Shown here: positions 9,945 through 17,611 of the stretch, in pieces | Layout: every line of letters begins with the position of its first letter | Position numbering within the stretch: the first letter of the stretch is position 1 | Notes under the pieces: model-generated | The model's database searches: none | Told to the model about the DNA's origin: nothing | What the model saw: only the letters and a program-made list of their open reading frames with translations | DNA from: Gemmatimonadota bacterium | GTDB taxonomy: Bacteria; Gemmatimonadota; Gemmatimonadetes; Gemmatimonadales; GWC2-71-9 | Direction: 5' to 3' | DNA: 64,000 nucleotides | Assembly (NCBI GenBank): GCA_040388535.1 | Contig: JAZKBR010000001.1 | Span: forward strand, 21,764 to 85,763 | Made by a program: the position numbers and the translations under genes

Positions 9945-11272
9945 GGTTTCGCGCTGCCGCCCTGCTTCTCCTCGCCGGCTGCGCGCGGATGGGCAATCCT
10001 CCCGGCGGCCCGCCTGACTTCCGGGCGCCGGTACTGCTCGCGACCTATCCGGAATCGACGGTGGTCCTCCCCGACTTCAAGGGCTGGGTCGATTTCAAGT
10101 TCGACGAGACCGTGAGCGAGGGCTCCCAGCCCAACTTCGGCCTCGGCAACGGCGACCTCGAACGACTGGTGTTGCTCTCGCCATCGAAGCCTGGCGAAGT
10201 GCCACGCGTCGAGTGGCACCGCAGCCGGATCAGCGTGCGCCCGCGCAACGGCTGGCGCCCCAACACCGTCTACCGGATCGAACTGGCACCTGGCATTCGC
10301 GACCTCACTACCAACAGCCGCACCAACGAGGTCAAGCTCTCGCACGTGATCACCTTCGCCACCGGCGGTGAGTTGCCGAAGCGCGCGATCGAAGGGCGGG
10401 CTGTGGATTGGGCAGCCCGTCGCTTCATCCCGCACGCGTTGGTCGAGGCGATGCTCCTCCCCGATTCGCTGGTGTATCGCTCCGTCGCCGACTCGAATGG
10501 CCGCTTCCGACTGGGCCCGCTCCCCGATGGCGAGATGCTGGTCTCGGTGACGGCCGACCAGAATCGCAATATGGTGCGCGAAGGAAAGGAAGCGTGGGAC
10601 ACGGTGCGGATCGCGGCCGGTGCGTCGCGAGTCGGCGAAGTGTGGGCCTTCCTCCGCGATACGGTGCCTCCCAAGGTCACTGGTGCGGCGAGCCGGACCG
10701 ATTCCGTGAACATCACCCTCACGTTCCAGCAGCCGATCGATCCGCTGCTGGCAATCCCGGCCGACAGCATCCGCGTCCTGCTCCTTCCCGATACCACCAA
10801 CAAGCTCACCGACTCGGTGTCGCTCGGACCGATCTCGGCGCTGCCCCGTGCGGCTCACGACTCGGCGTACCGTGCGTTGGACGCCGCAGCCCGCGCCATG
10901 GCTGCGGCGGCGGCCGCGAAACCGGACAGTAGCAAGCCTGACACCGCCAGGGTGCCGGTCGCCCTCGCGAACCCGGCCGCGATCGACGGCGGAAAGGCCG
11001 CCGCCGATACGACGACCAAGGACGAACCACTCCAGAATCGCCCGCCGCTCGGAAGTGAGCTGGTAATTCGCACGCGTGGTCCGACCCGGCCCGGCAGCAC
11101 CTACCTCATCGAGATCCGCGGCGTGCGCTCGGCCAACGGTCAGGTCGGCACCGTCACGGCGCGACTTGCCGTGCCGAAGCCTGCGCCGCCACCGAAGGCG
11201 AAGAGCGCCGCCGATTCCGCGAAGTCTCGTGTCGATTCTGCTGCAACCAAACCGGCGCCGGTGCGCCCGTGA
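9932..11272 (+). CDS. Ig-like (Big_5) domain lipoprotein
   Basis: A 446-aa predicted lipoprotein. The start is ATG at 9932, 13 nt inside valS, because this gives a short basic N-terminus, a hydrophobic core and the lipobox LLAGC, with Cys near residue 17. The mature protein opens with MGNPPGGPPDFRAP, the Gly-Pro-rich linker typical of Big_5/SbsA Ig-like lipoproteins, followed by a first Ig-like domain ending in THVITFATGG-like sequence (SHVITFATGG) and a peptidase-regulatory-like beta-sandwich. The last about 100 residues are Ala/Pro/Lys-rich and low-complexity. It is likely an envelope-surface protein. The gmhB start overlaps its stop (GTGA). Confidence 0.75.
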   Translation: MCRLRFRAAALLLLAGCARMGNPPGGPPDFRAPVLLATYPESTVVLPDFKGWVDFKFDETVSEGSQPNFGLGNGDLERLVLLSPSKPGEVPRVEWHRSRISVRPRNGWRPNTVYRIELAPGIRDLTTNSRTNEVKLSHVITFATGGELPKRAIEGRAVDWAARRFIPHALVEAMLLPDSLVYRSVADSNGRFRLGPLPDGEMLVSVTADQNRNMVREGKEAWDTVRIAAGASRVGEVWAFLRDTVPPKVTGAASRTDSVNITLTFQQPIDPLLAIPADSIRVLLLPDTTNKLTDSVSLGPISALPRAAHDSAYRALDAAARAMAAAAAAKPDSSKPDTARVPVALANPAAIDGGKAAADTTTKDEPLQNRPPLGSELVIRTRGPTRPGSTYLIEIRGVRSANGQVGTVTARLAVPKPAPPPKAKSAADSAKSRVDSAATKPAPVRP

Positions 11273-11820
11273 GCACACCGGCAGTCTTTCTCGATCGCGA
11301 CGGCACCCTGATCGAGGATCCGGGGTATCTCAGTGATCCTGCCGGAGTGCAACTCCTTCACGGAGCTGGAGCAGCGCTCCGCGAACTTCGCGATGCGGGG
11401 TACGCGCTGGTGGTCATCACCAACCAGTCGGGGATCGGACGCGGCCTCTACGCCGCAAGCGACTTCGTCGCGGTGCAGCGTGAAGTCGAGCGACAGCTTG
11501 CCGCGGAAGGGGTCACCCTCGACCTGGTGCTGCATTGTCCGCACACCGCCGATGCGGGTTGCCAGTGTCGCAAACCGGGTACCGCACTGTATCGTCAGGC
11601 CATCGCCGCACTCGACCTCGATGCGACGAGCAGCTGGTTCATCGGCGATCGCCCCGGCGATGTGCTCCCCACCACGGTCCTCGGCGGCAGCGCCATTCTG
11701 GTACGCACGGGCGTCGGGAGCCGCCACACCGGCGAAGCGGAACGGATCGGCGCACACATCGCCACGGATCTCCCGGCAGCGGTCACGCACCTTCGATCGG
11801 TGGTACGCCTCCAGGGGTAA
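11269..11820 (+). CDS. gmhB: D-glycero-D-manno-heptose 1,7-bisphosphate 7-phosphatase (HAD-IIIA)
   Basis: HAD phosphatase of the GmhB/HisB-N type, 183 aa, which removes the 7-phosphate from heptose bisphosphate on the way to ADP-heptose for LPS core. Catalytic Asp9 and Asp11 are in FLDRDGTLIED, the second motif is VVITNQSGIGRG, and the zinc-binding loop CPHTADAGCQCRKP carries the Cys/His ligands of this subfamily. Motif III/IV is SWFIGDRPGDVLP. GTG at 11269 overlaps the upstream lipoprotein stop. Histidinol-phosphatase activity is the main alternative, as no other heptose gene is visible here. Confidence 0.85.
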   Translation: MSTPAVFLDRDGTLIEDPGYLSDPAGVQLLHGAGAALRELRDAGYALVVITNQSGIGRGLYAASDFVAVQREVERQLAAEGVTLDLVLHCPHTADAGCQCRKPGTALYRQAIAALDLDATSSWFIGDRPGDVLPTTVLGGSAILVRTGVGSRHTGEAERIGAHIATDLPAAVTHLRSVVRLQG

Positions 11821-11823
11821 CAG

Positions 11824-12474
11824 ATGACATCAAGCCAGGTGTTTGGCTGGTTGTTGATCGGCGTGCATGCGCTCCTGGTGCTCTTTGGCCTGATGCGCTG
11901 GCGCCAGCTCGACACCGGCTGCCGCTACACCTGGGCCTGGGCGTTGTTCGGGTTGATCACCCGCTACCTCAACACCAGGCTCCACGCCCCAACTGACCGT
12001 TTGGTCGTAACCCACTTCTACTTGCCGGTGAGCGCGGTCCTCGCCACGCTGGCGCTGGCGCAGTATCAACGGACGCGTCGCGATGCCGATGCCGTGCGGC
12101 TCGCTGGCGCCGGCTATGTCGTGGCGTGGGCCATCATCACGCCGCTCTTCGAGAACATCCGGGCCTTCTCGCTATACACCGCGCCGCTGCGGGCGGCACT
12201 CGTTGCATTCATCGCGATTCGCACCATCAGCGGCGCGCGCGCCCGGGTCGGGCACCCGTGGCACGAGGACCGGGGCATCCTTGTCGCGGGGGCATTTGCG
12301 GTGCTCTACGCCGCAACGGGGATCGCATCGCCCTGGGCGGCGGCAAACCACACCTCGAATCTGGCACTCATTCGCCCACTACTGCTCTGGCGTGACGTGG
12401 TCGTGCTGATTGCGATGACCCCAATGCTCTGGGCCTTCCTCCTGCACGTGCCGCTTCCGGAGCGTGAACGGTGA
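11824..12474 (+). CDS. Seven-transmembrane protein, putative sensory partner of the downstream kinase (paralog A)
   Basis: I do not recognise a named family. The 216-aa protein has seven hydrophobic segments (about 2-24, 33-50, 60-81, 92-108, 116-134, 149-168, 189-210) and no sizeable soluble domain. It shares an ordered set of motifs with the next gene: RWxxLD after segment 1, YLPxSA in segment 3, DAxRxAGxxYxVxWA in segment 4 and a following acidic residue. It starts 3 nt after gmhB and overlaps the paralog (GTGA). Followed by a histidine kinase and response regulator, it is inferred to be a membrane sensory module. Confidence 0.6.
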   Translation: MTSSQVFGWLLIGVHALLVLFGLMRWRQLDTGCRYTWAWALFGLITRYLNTRLHAPTDRLVVTHFYLPVSAVLATLALAQYQRTRRDADAVRLAGAGYVVAWAIITPLFENIRAFSLYTAPLRAALVAFIAIRTISGARARVGHPWHEDRGILVAGAFAVLYAATGIASPWAAANHTSNLALIRPLLLWRDVVVLIAMTPMLWAFLLHVPLPERER

Positions 12475-13130
12475 GGTCGTTCCTCTTCATCGCCGACCTG
12501 CTCACGAACGTTGGCGAACTGGTGATCTTCCTGTACGGGCTGCAGCGCTGGGAGCTGCTCGATCGCTCGCGTCGGTTGTTGACCGCGTGGGCGGGGAGTG
12601 CCGTGCTGGCAGCGGCCGGCACGGCGATCCTCACGGGCACCGCCGGCTACGGCCACATCATGCTGCAGCTCTACCTCCCATTGAGCGCCCTCTTCGCGAT
12701 GGGCTCGCTGGCAGCGTTGCAGACCTCGCGCCGTCGCCGTGACGCATTTCGGATCGCGGGGGCGCTATACGCGGTGGTCTGGGCAGTACTCACGCTGACC
12801 TATGAGGACCTCGGCGCGTACTCGGTGATCACCGGACCGATTCACCACGTGCTGATTACCGGCGGCGCCGCGTTCACGTTGCAGAGCGCCCTGCGGCGCG
12901 TGCAAGGGCCGCTGCTCGGCGACCCGGCCGCCGTGGTCGGCATGGGCTTCCTTGCGTTTGCGGCACCGACGGCGATGATTCACCCGGTGCTGACCATCTT
13001 CCGGAATGAACCGACGCTCGATCTGTTGCTGGTGACACGCGACGCCGTCGCCCTCCTGGGGTACGCCGCCATGATTCATGCCATCGCGCTGCCACGTTTC
13101 CGTCGTGCATTGCAGGAGATCGCCGCCTGA
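12471..13130 (+). CDS. Seven-transmembrane protein, putative sensory partner of the downstream kinase (paralog B)
   Basis: A 219-aa membrane protein, about seven hydrophobic segments, with the same motif order as the preceding gene: RWELLD, LYLPLSALFA, DAFRIAGALYAVVWA and then YED. The two are therefore tandem duplicates that have diverged greatly. GTG at 12471 overlaps the upstream stop (GTGA), and its own stop lies inside CTGA, the proposed start of the kinase gene. Such linkage makes it likely that both 7-TM proteins and the kinase act in one complex at the inner membrane. The ligand is unknown. Confidence 0.6.
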   Translation: MRSFLFIADLLTNVGELVIFLYGLQRWELLDRSRRLLTAWAGSAVLAAAGTAILTGTAGYGHIMLQLYLPLSALFAMGSLAALQTSRRRRDAFRIAGALYAVVWAVLTLTYEDLGAYSVITGPIHHVLITGGAAFTLQSALRRVQGPLLGDPAAVVGMGFLAFAAPTAMIHPVLTIFRNEPTLDLLLVTRDAVALLGYAAMIHAIALPRFRRALQEIAA

Positions 13131-13924
13131 GCGTCGTCCTCGCCCTGGCAGTCATCGTCCAGGCCGCCTCGACCGCGCCCACCTCACCGACCACCGGGCA
13201 GGCACCGGTCGTGGCGCTGGTGGTGACCTTCGCGCTCGTCGGGATCATCCTGACAGCGGCGCTCATTGGCTCGACCATCCTGCAGCAGCGTCGCTTCCTC
13301 CGCGCGCGGGAGCAGTTCGCTGGGCGACTCCTCGCCGTGCAGGACGAAGAGCGCTCAGCCGTCGCGCGCGAGCTGCATGACGATGTGATCCAGCGCCTCA
13401 TCTCGCTCTCGGCCGAATTGCGAACCGGCGAACCAGCACGGAGCGGCGCGGTTGCCGGCCGGATCGACCGCCTCGTCGACGACCTCCGCGGACTCGCGCG
13501 AGGAATGCACCCCTCGGTGGTGGACCACGTGGGATTGCACGAGGCGCTCCGCGAACTCGCGAGCTCGATGGAAGAACGGGAGACACTCACGATCGAGCTG
13601 ACCGGCCCTATCGACGAGTCAGGGCTTGGGCCGAAGCGCCGCCTCGCGCTCTATCGCGTCGCACAGGAGGCGCTCAGCAACGCCGCGCGCCATTCGGGCG
13701 TGGAGCGGGTGTCGATGAGCCTGAGGCGAATCGACCAGGCGATCCGGCTCACCATCGAGGATGCGGGGCGCGGCTTCGATCCCGACGAGGCGGCTACCGG
13801 ACCGGGAATCGGCGTCACGTCGATGCGCGAGCGCCTTGCGGCGTTCGGCGGCCTGGTGATCTTCGACGCCTCACCAGGGCGCGGCACCCGGGTCGTGGCC
13901 ACCATGCCGACGGAGAAGCCCTGA
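13127..13924 (+). CDS. Sensor histidine kinase, HisKA_3 (NarL-partner) type, probable CTG start
   Basis: Autophosphorylating histidine kinase, 265 aa from the proposed CTG start. From CTG it reads a secretion-like segment (VVLALAVIVQA), a second hydrophobic helix, then the HisKA_3 dimerisation region with the phospho-acceptor in ARELHDDV (His84) and a HATPase with DAGRGFDPDEA and GIGVTSMRERL. GTG at 13211 is the first conventional start, but it has no Shine-Dalgarno sequence; CTG at 13127 has GGAG nine bases upstream (13114-13117) and overlaps the previous stop as CTGA. The kinase has no recognisable soluble sensor domain, which fits sensing through the two 7-TM neighbours. It is coupled to the response regulator (TGATG). 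Confidence 0.85.
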   Translation: MSVVLALAVIVQAASTAPTSPTTGQAPVVALVVTFALVGIILTAALIGSTILQQRRFLRAREQFAGRLLAVQDEERSAVARELHDDVIQRLISLSAELRTGEPARSGAVAGRIDRLVDDLRGLARGMHPSVVDHVGLHEALRELASSMEERETLTIELTGPIDESGLGPKRRLALYRVAQEALSNAARHSGVERVSMSLRRIDQAIRLTIEDAGRGFDPDEAATGPGIGVTSMRERLAAFGGLVIFDASPGRGTRVVATMPTEKP

Positions 13925-14559
13925 TGACCTCAAAACCGACGCTGATGATTGCCGATGACCACCCCGTAGTGGCCGAGGCACTGTCGACGTCACTCGAGCG
14001 GTGGTTCCGGATCATCGGCAGCGTGGTGACGCTGGAGCAGCTCGAGGACGCCCTGCGGCAACGCACACCCGACGTCGTCGTGCTCGACCTTTCCTTCGGC
14101 GAGGAGAGTTCGCTGCGGATACTGCCCACGCTCGTGAAGGGGTATCCCGACACCCGCTTCGTGATCCTCACGGCACACGTCGAGCCAGTGCTGGTCGACG
14201 CCGCGTTGCGGGCTGGGGCCACGGGATACGTGGTGAAGCAGTCCGCCCCATCGGAGCTGCGCGTGGCGATCGAGGAATCCCTCCTCGGCCGGACCTACGT
14301 GACTCCAATCATCCGGCATCAGGCGCCTGAGCCGGGCGCCGACCCTGCCCTTCCCGGTCCCGACGCGATCCAGGTCTCGGAGCGGCAGCTCCGGATCCTT
14401 CGCCTGCTCCGTGCCGGCCACACCTACCGTCAGATCGCCGACGAGCTCGGCATCGCGACAAAGACCGTGGAATACCACATCAATGTGTTGCGCATCCGGC
14501 TCGGCGTGCCACGCACGAGTCAGCTGTTGCGCTGGGCCGAGACCGCGATCATCGACTGA
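13924..14559 (+). CDS. NarL/FixJ-family response regulator
   Basis: DNA-binding response regulator of 211 aa. The receiver domain (about 5-125) has the acidic pair Asp11/Asp12, the phospho-acceptor Asp55 in VVVLDLSFGE and Lys105 in GYVVKQ. A GerE/LuxR helix-turn-helix follows at about 145-205, with VSERQLRILRLLRAGHTYRQIA and KTVEYHINVLRIRLG. It starts one base before the end of the kinase gene and is surely its partner. Target promoters cannot be read from this window; autoregulation of the 11824-14559 unit is a guess. The gene converges with the DUF1835 gene, 13 nt away, with no visible terminator. Confidence 0.93.
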   Translation: MTSKPTLMIADDHPVVAEALSTSLERWFRIIGSVVTLEQLEDALRQRTPDVVVLDLSFGEESSLRILPTLVKGYPDTRFVILTAHVEPVLVDAALRAGATGYVVKQSAPSELRVAIEESLLGRTYVTPIIRHQAPEPGADPALPGPDAIQVSERQLRILRLLRAGHTYRQIADELGIATKTVEYHINVLRIRLGVPRTSQLLRWAETAIID

Positions 14560-14572
14560 TTGCCGGCACGCC

Positions 14573-15385
14573 TCAGGCCGCCTCGACCAGGGCATCCCCG
14601 CCCGAGCGCAATGCGCCAGGCGATGCCACCACAATCGGCGCATCGAGTCGCAGGGCCAATTCATCAATCATCGCGAAGACCATCGTGTCACCCAGCCAGG
14701 CACGATGTTCCTGCCGCTGGATCTCGAGGTAGAGCTCCCGGGCAGAGATCGGCATGGCCGCGGCGGCCACGATGCGTCGTTCGGTGAGCCCCAGTCCATC
14801 GAGATGAATCGCCTCCTCGCCGAGACGCGTCAGTGCGTCGGCGAGGAACGGGAGCGCGAGGGTTTGCTGACCGAGGTCGCGACACGCCAGCGCACCACTG
14901 CGGAGCGCGTCCCAGGCACGAATCAGCGACTCCTTTTCGGCCGCTGAAATCGCGGTTCGGGTCACGAAGCAGTCGGCGAGCTGGCCGGCCGTGAGCTGGT
15001 TCAGCCCCCAGAAGTTCGCCACCTCGGGGTGAGCATCGAGCAGCACCAGCTCGAGCCGTGCGTCGGGCTCGGCCGCCAGCACGAACGCGGTCGCGGCTGC
15101 GAGGTCGGCGAGGTCGTAGGGGTCGGCCTCGCACCAGAAGACCAGGCTCTCGCCATCGCGGACGGCCCGGAGCAGGGCGGCGTCCTGCTCGATCAGGCCG
15201 CGCTCGACGGCTTCCCGGTCGGCACCACCCCGACTGGCCAGCCAGGCCGCCCGGCCCTCCCGTGCCTCGGGCCAGCCCCCAAGCGGGCCCTGACAGGCCG
15301 CAATGGTCCACTTCAATGGAGTGCCAGGAATCCCGGAAGCACGGAGCTTGGGGAGCAGATCATCGCCACACCGCACGTGTCGCAG
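14573..15385 (-). CDS. DUF1835 domain protein, probable CTG start
   Basis: The N-terminal region LRHVRCGDDLLPKLRASGIPG, then TPLKW, fits the DUF1835 opening, in which a His two residues before a hydrophobic position and a Gly-Asp pair are characteristic; ESLVFWCEADPYDLADL near residue 80 is the second family motif. The first ordinary start is GTG at 15376, but this would remove the family His. CTG at 15385 keeps it and has GGAGG at 15392-15396, six bases upstream, so I place the start there (270 aa). Function is unknown; DUF1835 proteins are cytosolic and widespread. It is transcribed divergently from purN. Confidence 0.8.
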   Translation of the reverse strand: MRHVRCGDDLLPKLRASGIPGTPLKWTIAACQGPLGGWPEAREGRAAWLASRGGADREAVERGLIEQDAALLRAVRDGESLVFWCEADPYDLADLAAATAFVLAAEPDARLELVLLDAHPEVANFWGLNQLTAGQLADCFVTRTAISAAEKESLIRAWDALRSGALACRDLGQQTLALPFLADALTRLGEEAIHLDGLGLTERRIVAAAAMPISARELYLEIQRQEHRAWLGDTMVFAMIDELALRLDAPIVVASPGALRSGGDALVEAA

Positions 15386-15425
15386 GGGAGGCCTCCGGAC
15401 CGCGAGAGGATTAGATTTCAGGGCT

Positions 15426-16022
15426 GTGACTTACCGTGTCGCCGTCGCCCTATCGGGTCGTGGGAGCAACCTTCTCGCCCTGGTGGACGCCCTGGCCGCC
15501 GACCCGGTGGCCGAGGTGGTACTGGTGCTCAGCGACCGGGCAGCGGGGGCGATCCCGATGGCCGAATCGCAAGGCATTCGGACCCATCGGTTCCACGACC
15601 ATCGCGACCCCGGCGAATGGCTGACACAACTCGATACCTATGGTATCGACCTGTTGGTGCTCGCAGGATACCTGAGGCTGGTGCCACCCGAGGTCGTCAA
15701 GGCGATGTCGGGGCGGATCATCAATATCCACCCTGCCCTGCTCCCACGGTATGGTGGCCCGGGAATGTACGGTCACCGCGTGCACCAGGCCGTGCTCGCC
15801 GCCGGCGAACGCACCAGTGGTGCTACGGTGCATCTGGTCGATGAAGTGTATGACCGGGGAGAAATCCTGGCGCAGGCACGGGTGCCCGTGGAGCCCGGAG
15901 ATACACCCGACACTCTGGCCGCACGCGTGCTCGCGACCGAGCACAGATTGCTGCCGCTGGTCGTGAAGGCGGCTGCGAAGGCGGGCCGCCCGGTACCAGC
16001 GATGGCCGACAAACTTGACTGA
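15426..16022 (+). CDS. purN: Phosphoribosylglycinamide formyltransferase
   Basis: Transfers formyl from 10-formyl-THF to GAR in the third step of purine synthesis. The protein is 198 aa from GTG at 15426 (MTYRVAVALSGRGSNLLAL). Longer upstream reading exists, but the GTG places the Rossmann-like strand right at the N-terminus as in all PurN. Catalytic Asn and His are in NIHPALLPRYGG and the Asp in HLVDEVYDRGEIL. AGAGGA lies about 15 nt upstream, a rather long spacing. purH follows after 30 nt, giving a two-gene purine unit. Confidence 0.93.
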   Translation: MTYRVAVALSGRGSNLLALVDALAADPVAEVVLVLSDRAAGAIPMAESQGIRTHRFHDHRDPGEWLTQLDTYGIDLLVLAGYLRLVPPEVVKAMSGRIINIHPALLPRYGGPGMYGHRVHQAVLAAGERTSGATVHLVDEVYDRGEILAQARVPVEPGDTPDTLAARVLATEHRLLPLVVKAAAKAGRPVPAMADKLD

Positions 16023-16052
16023 CAGCTCCCCCGCTGTCTGGAGAATGGTGTA

Positions 16053-17582
16053 ATGCCCCGTGCGTTGATCTCCGTCAGTGACAAACGCGGTATTGTCGCG
16101 TTCGCGGAGGAGCTGGTCCGTCTCGGCTGGGAAGTCGTATCGACCGGCGGCACCGCCGCATTGATGCGTGAGGCCGGCGTGGCCGTGACCACGGTCGACC
16201 AGGTCACCGGTTTTCCCGAGATTCTCGACGGACGGGTCAAGACGCTGCACCCGGCCGTGCACGCGGGCTTGCTGGCGCGCCCCGATCGGCCAGTGCACGC
16301 ACGGCAGATGGCAGAGCACGCCTTGCACCACTTCGAGCTGGTCGCCGTGAACCTCTATCCGTTTCGTGCGACGATTGCCGATCCGAATGTGAAGTTCGAC
16401 GACGCCATCGAGAATATCGACATTGGCGGGCCATCGATGCTGCGCTCCGCCGCGAAGAACTTCGAGTTCGTGTTGCCAGTCGTTGATCCGCGCGACTATC
16501 CCCGCGTGATCGAACTGCTGCGGGCCGGCCCGGTACCGAGCGAGGTGCGACGCGAGTTCGCTGCCAAGGTGTTCGGGCACACCGCAGAGTACGACAACGC
16601 CATCGCCGGCTACCTGACCCTGCACGAAGAATCGCTCCCGAGCCGGATCTCGCTCTCCATGGAGCGCCAGCAGGTGCTTCGCTATGGCGAAAACCCGCAG
16701 CAGCGTGCCGCGCTCTACGTCACCGAGGAGCCACGCGGCATCGGCGACCTGACCCAGCGGCAGGGGAAGGAACTCTCCTTCAACAACCTGCTCGACATCG
16801 ATGCCGCCACGCTGGCCGTCAGCGCCTGGAGCAACGCGATTGCCTGTGCGGTGATCAAGCATACCACGCCTTGCGGCCTCGCCCTCGGGCGCTCGGTTGC
16901 CGAAGCGTTCGAGCGGGCGCGCGCCACCGACCCCTTGTCAGCTTTCGGCTCCGTCGTGGCATTCAATACGGTGGTCGATCGTGCCACGGCCGACGCAATG
17001 GCGGACCTCTTCGTCGAGGTGGTGGTTGCGCCGGCGTTCCACGCTGATGCATTGGCGAAGTTCGCCGAGAAGAAGAACCTCCGGGTGGTCGAACTGCCGG
17101 TGACCCGGGGGAGTGGGGCGCTCGACTGGAAGAAGATCCGCGGCGGCTTCCTGCTGCAGGATCAGTTCACCTTTGATCGTTCCGAGGATGCCTGGACCAT
17201 CCCGACCGCCCGCGAGCCGACCCACACCGAGCGGAATGACCTGCGCTTTGCCTGGGCCGCCGTGAGCAGTGTGAAGTCGAACGCCATCGTACTGGCGCGG
17301 GACGAGCAGGTTCTGGGGATCGGCGCGGGTCAGATGAGCCGCGTGGATGCCGCCTTCCTCGCGGTGCACAAGGCCGGGACGGCGGGGCATCCGCTCGACG
17401 GCGCTGTGCTCGCCTCAGATGGCTTCTTTCCGTTTGCGGATGGTGTCGAGGAAGCGGCCGGGGCCGGGATCAAGGCGATCATTCAGCCCGGCGGCTCGGT
17501 CCGCGACCCCGAAGTGATTGATGCGGCAAACCGGCTCGGGATCGCGATGATCCTGACTGGCGCACGGATGTTCAGGCACTAA
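16053..17582 (+). CDS. purH: Bifunctional AICAR transformylase / IMP cyclohydrolase
   Basis: Catalyses the last two steps to IMP. The 509 aa carry an N-terminal MGS-like cyclohydrolase domain (ALISVSDKRGIVAFAEEL, STGGTAALMREAGV, EILDGRVKTLHP) and a C-terminal transformylase domain (VIKHTTPCGLALG, GASVVAF-like SAFGSVVAFN, and SVKSNAIVLARDEQVLGIGAGQMSRVDA). The catalytic Lys-His pair is in the IKHTTPCG motif. It lies 30 nt after purN. The downstream DUF2723 gene starts 29 nt after its stop and may share the transcript although its role is unrelated. Confidence 0.97.
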   Translation: MPRALISVSDKRGIVAFAEELVRLGWEVVSTGGTAALMREAGVAVTTVDQVTGFPEILDGRVKTLHPAVHAGLLARPDRPVHARQMAEHALHHFELVAVNLYPFRATIADPNVKFDDAIENIDIGGPSMLRSAAKNFEFVLPVVDPRDYPRVIELLRAGPVPSEVRREFAAKVFGHTAEYDNAIAGYLTLHEESLPSRISLSMERQQVLRYGENPQQRAALYVTEEPRGIGDLTQRQGKELSFNNLLDIDAATLAVSAWSNAIACAVIKHTTPCGLALGRSVAEAFERARATDPLSAFGSVVAFNTVVDRATADAMADLFVEVVVAPAFHADALAKFAEKKNLRVVELPVTRGSGALDWKKIRGGFLLQDQFTFDRSEDAWTIPTAREPTHTERNDLRFAWAAVSSVKSNAIVLARDEQVLGIGAGQMSRVDAAFLAVHKAGTAGHPLDGAVLASDGFFPFADGVEEAAGAGIKAIIQPGGSVRDPEVIDAANRLGIAMILTGARMFRH

Positions 17583-17611
17583 CCTCTCTCGACTCGACCC
17601 CGGAGCACGGT

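Noticed and set aside
15450-16862. A 470-codon minus-strand frame across purN and purH
   Set aside because: Antisense to two clear purine genes, composition rich in His, Gln and Arg, no domain.
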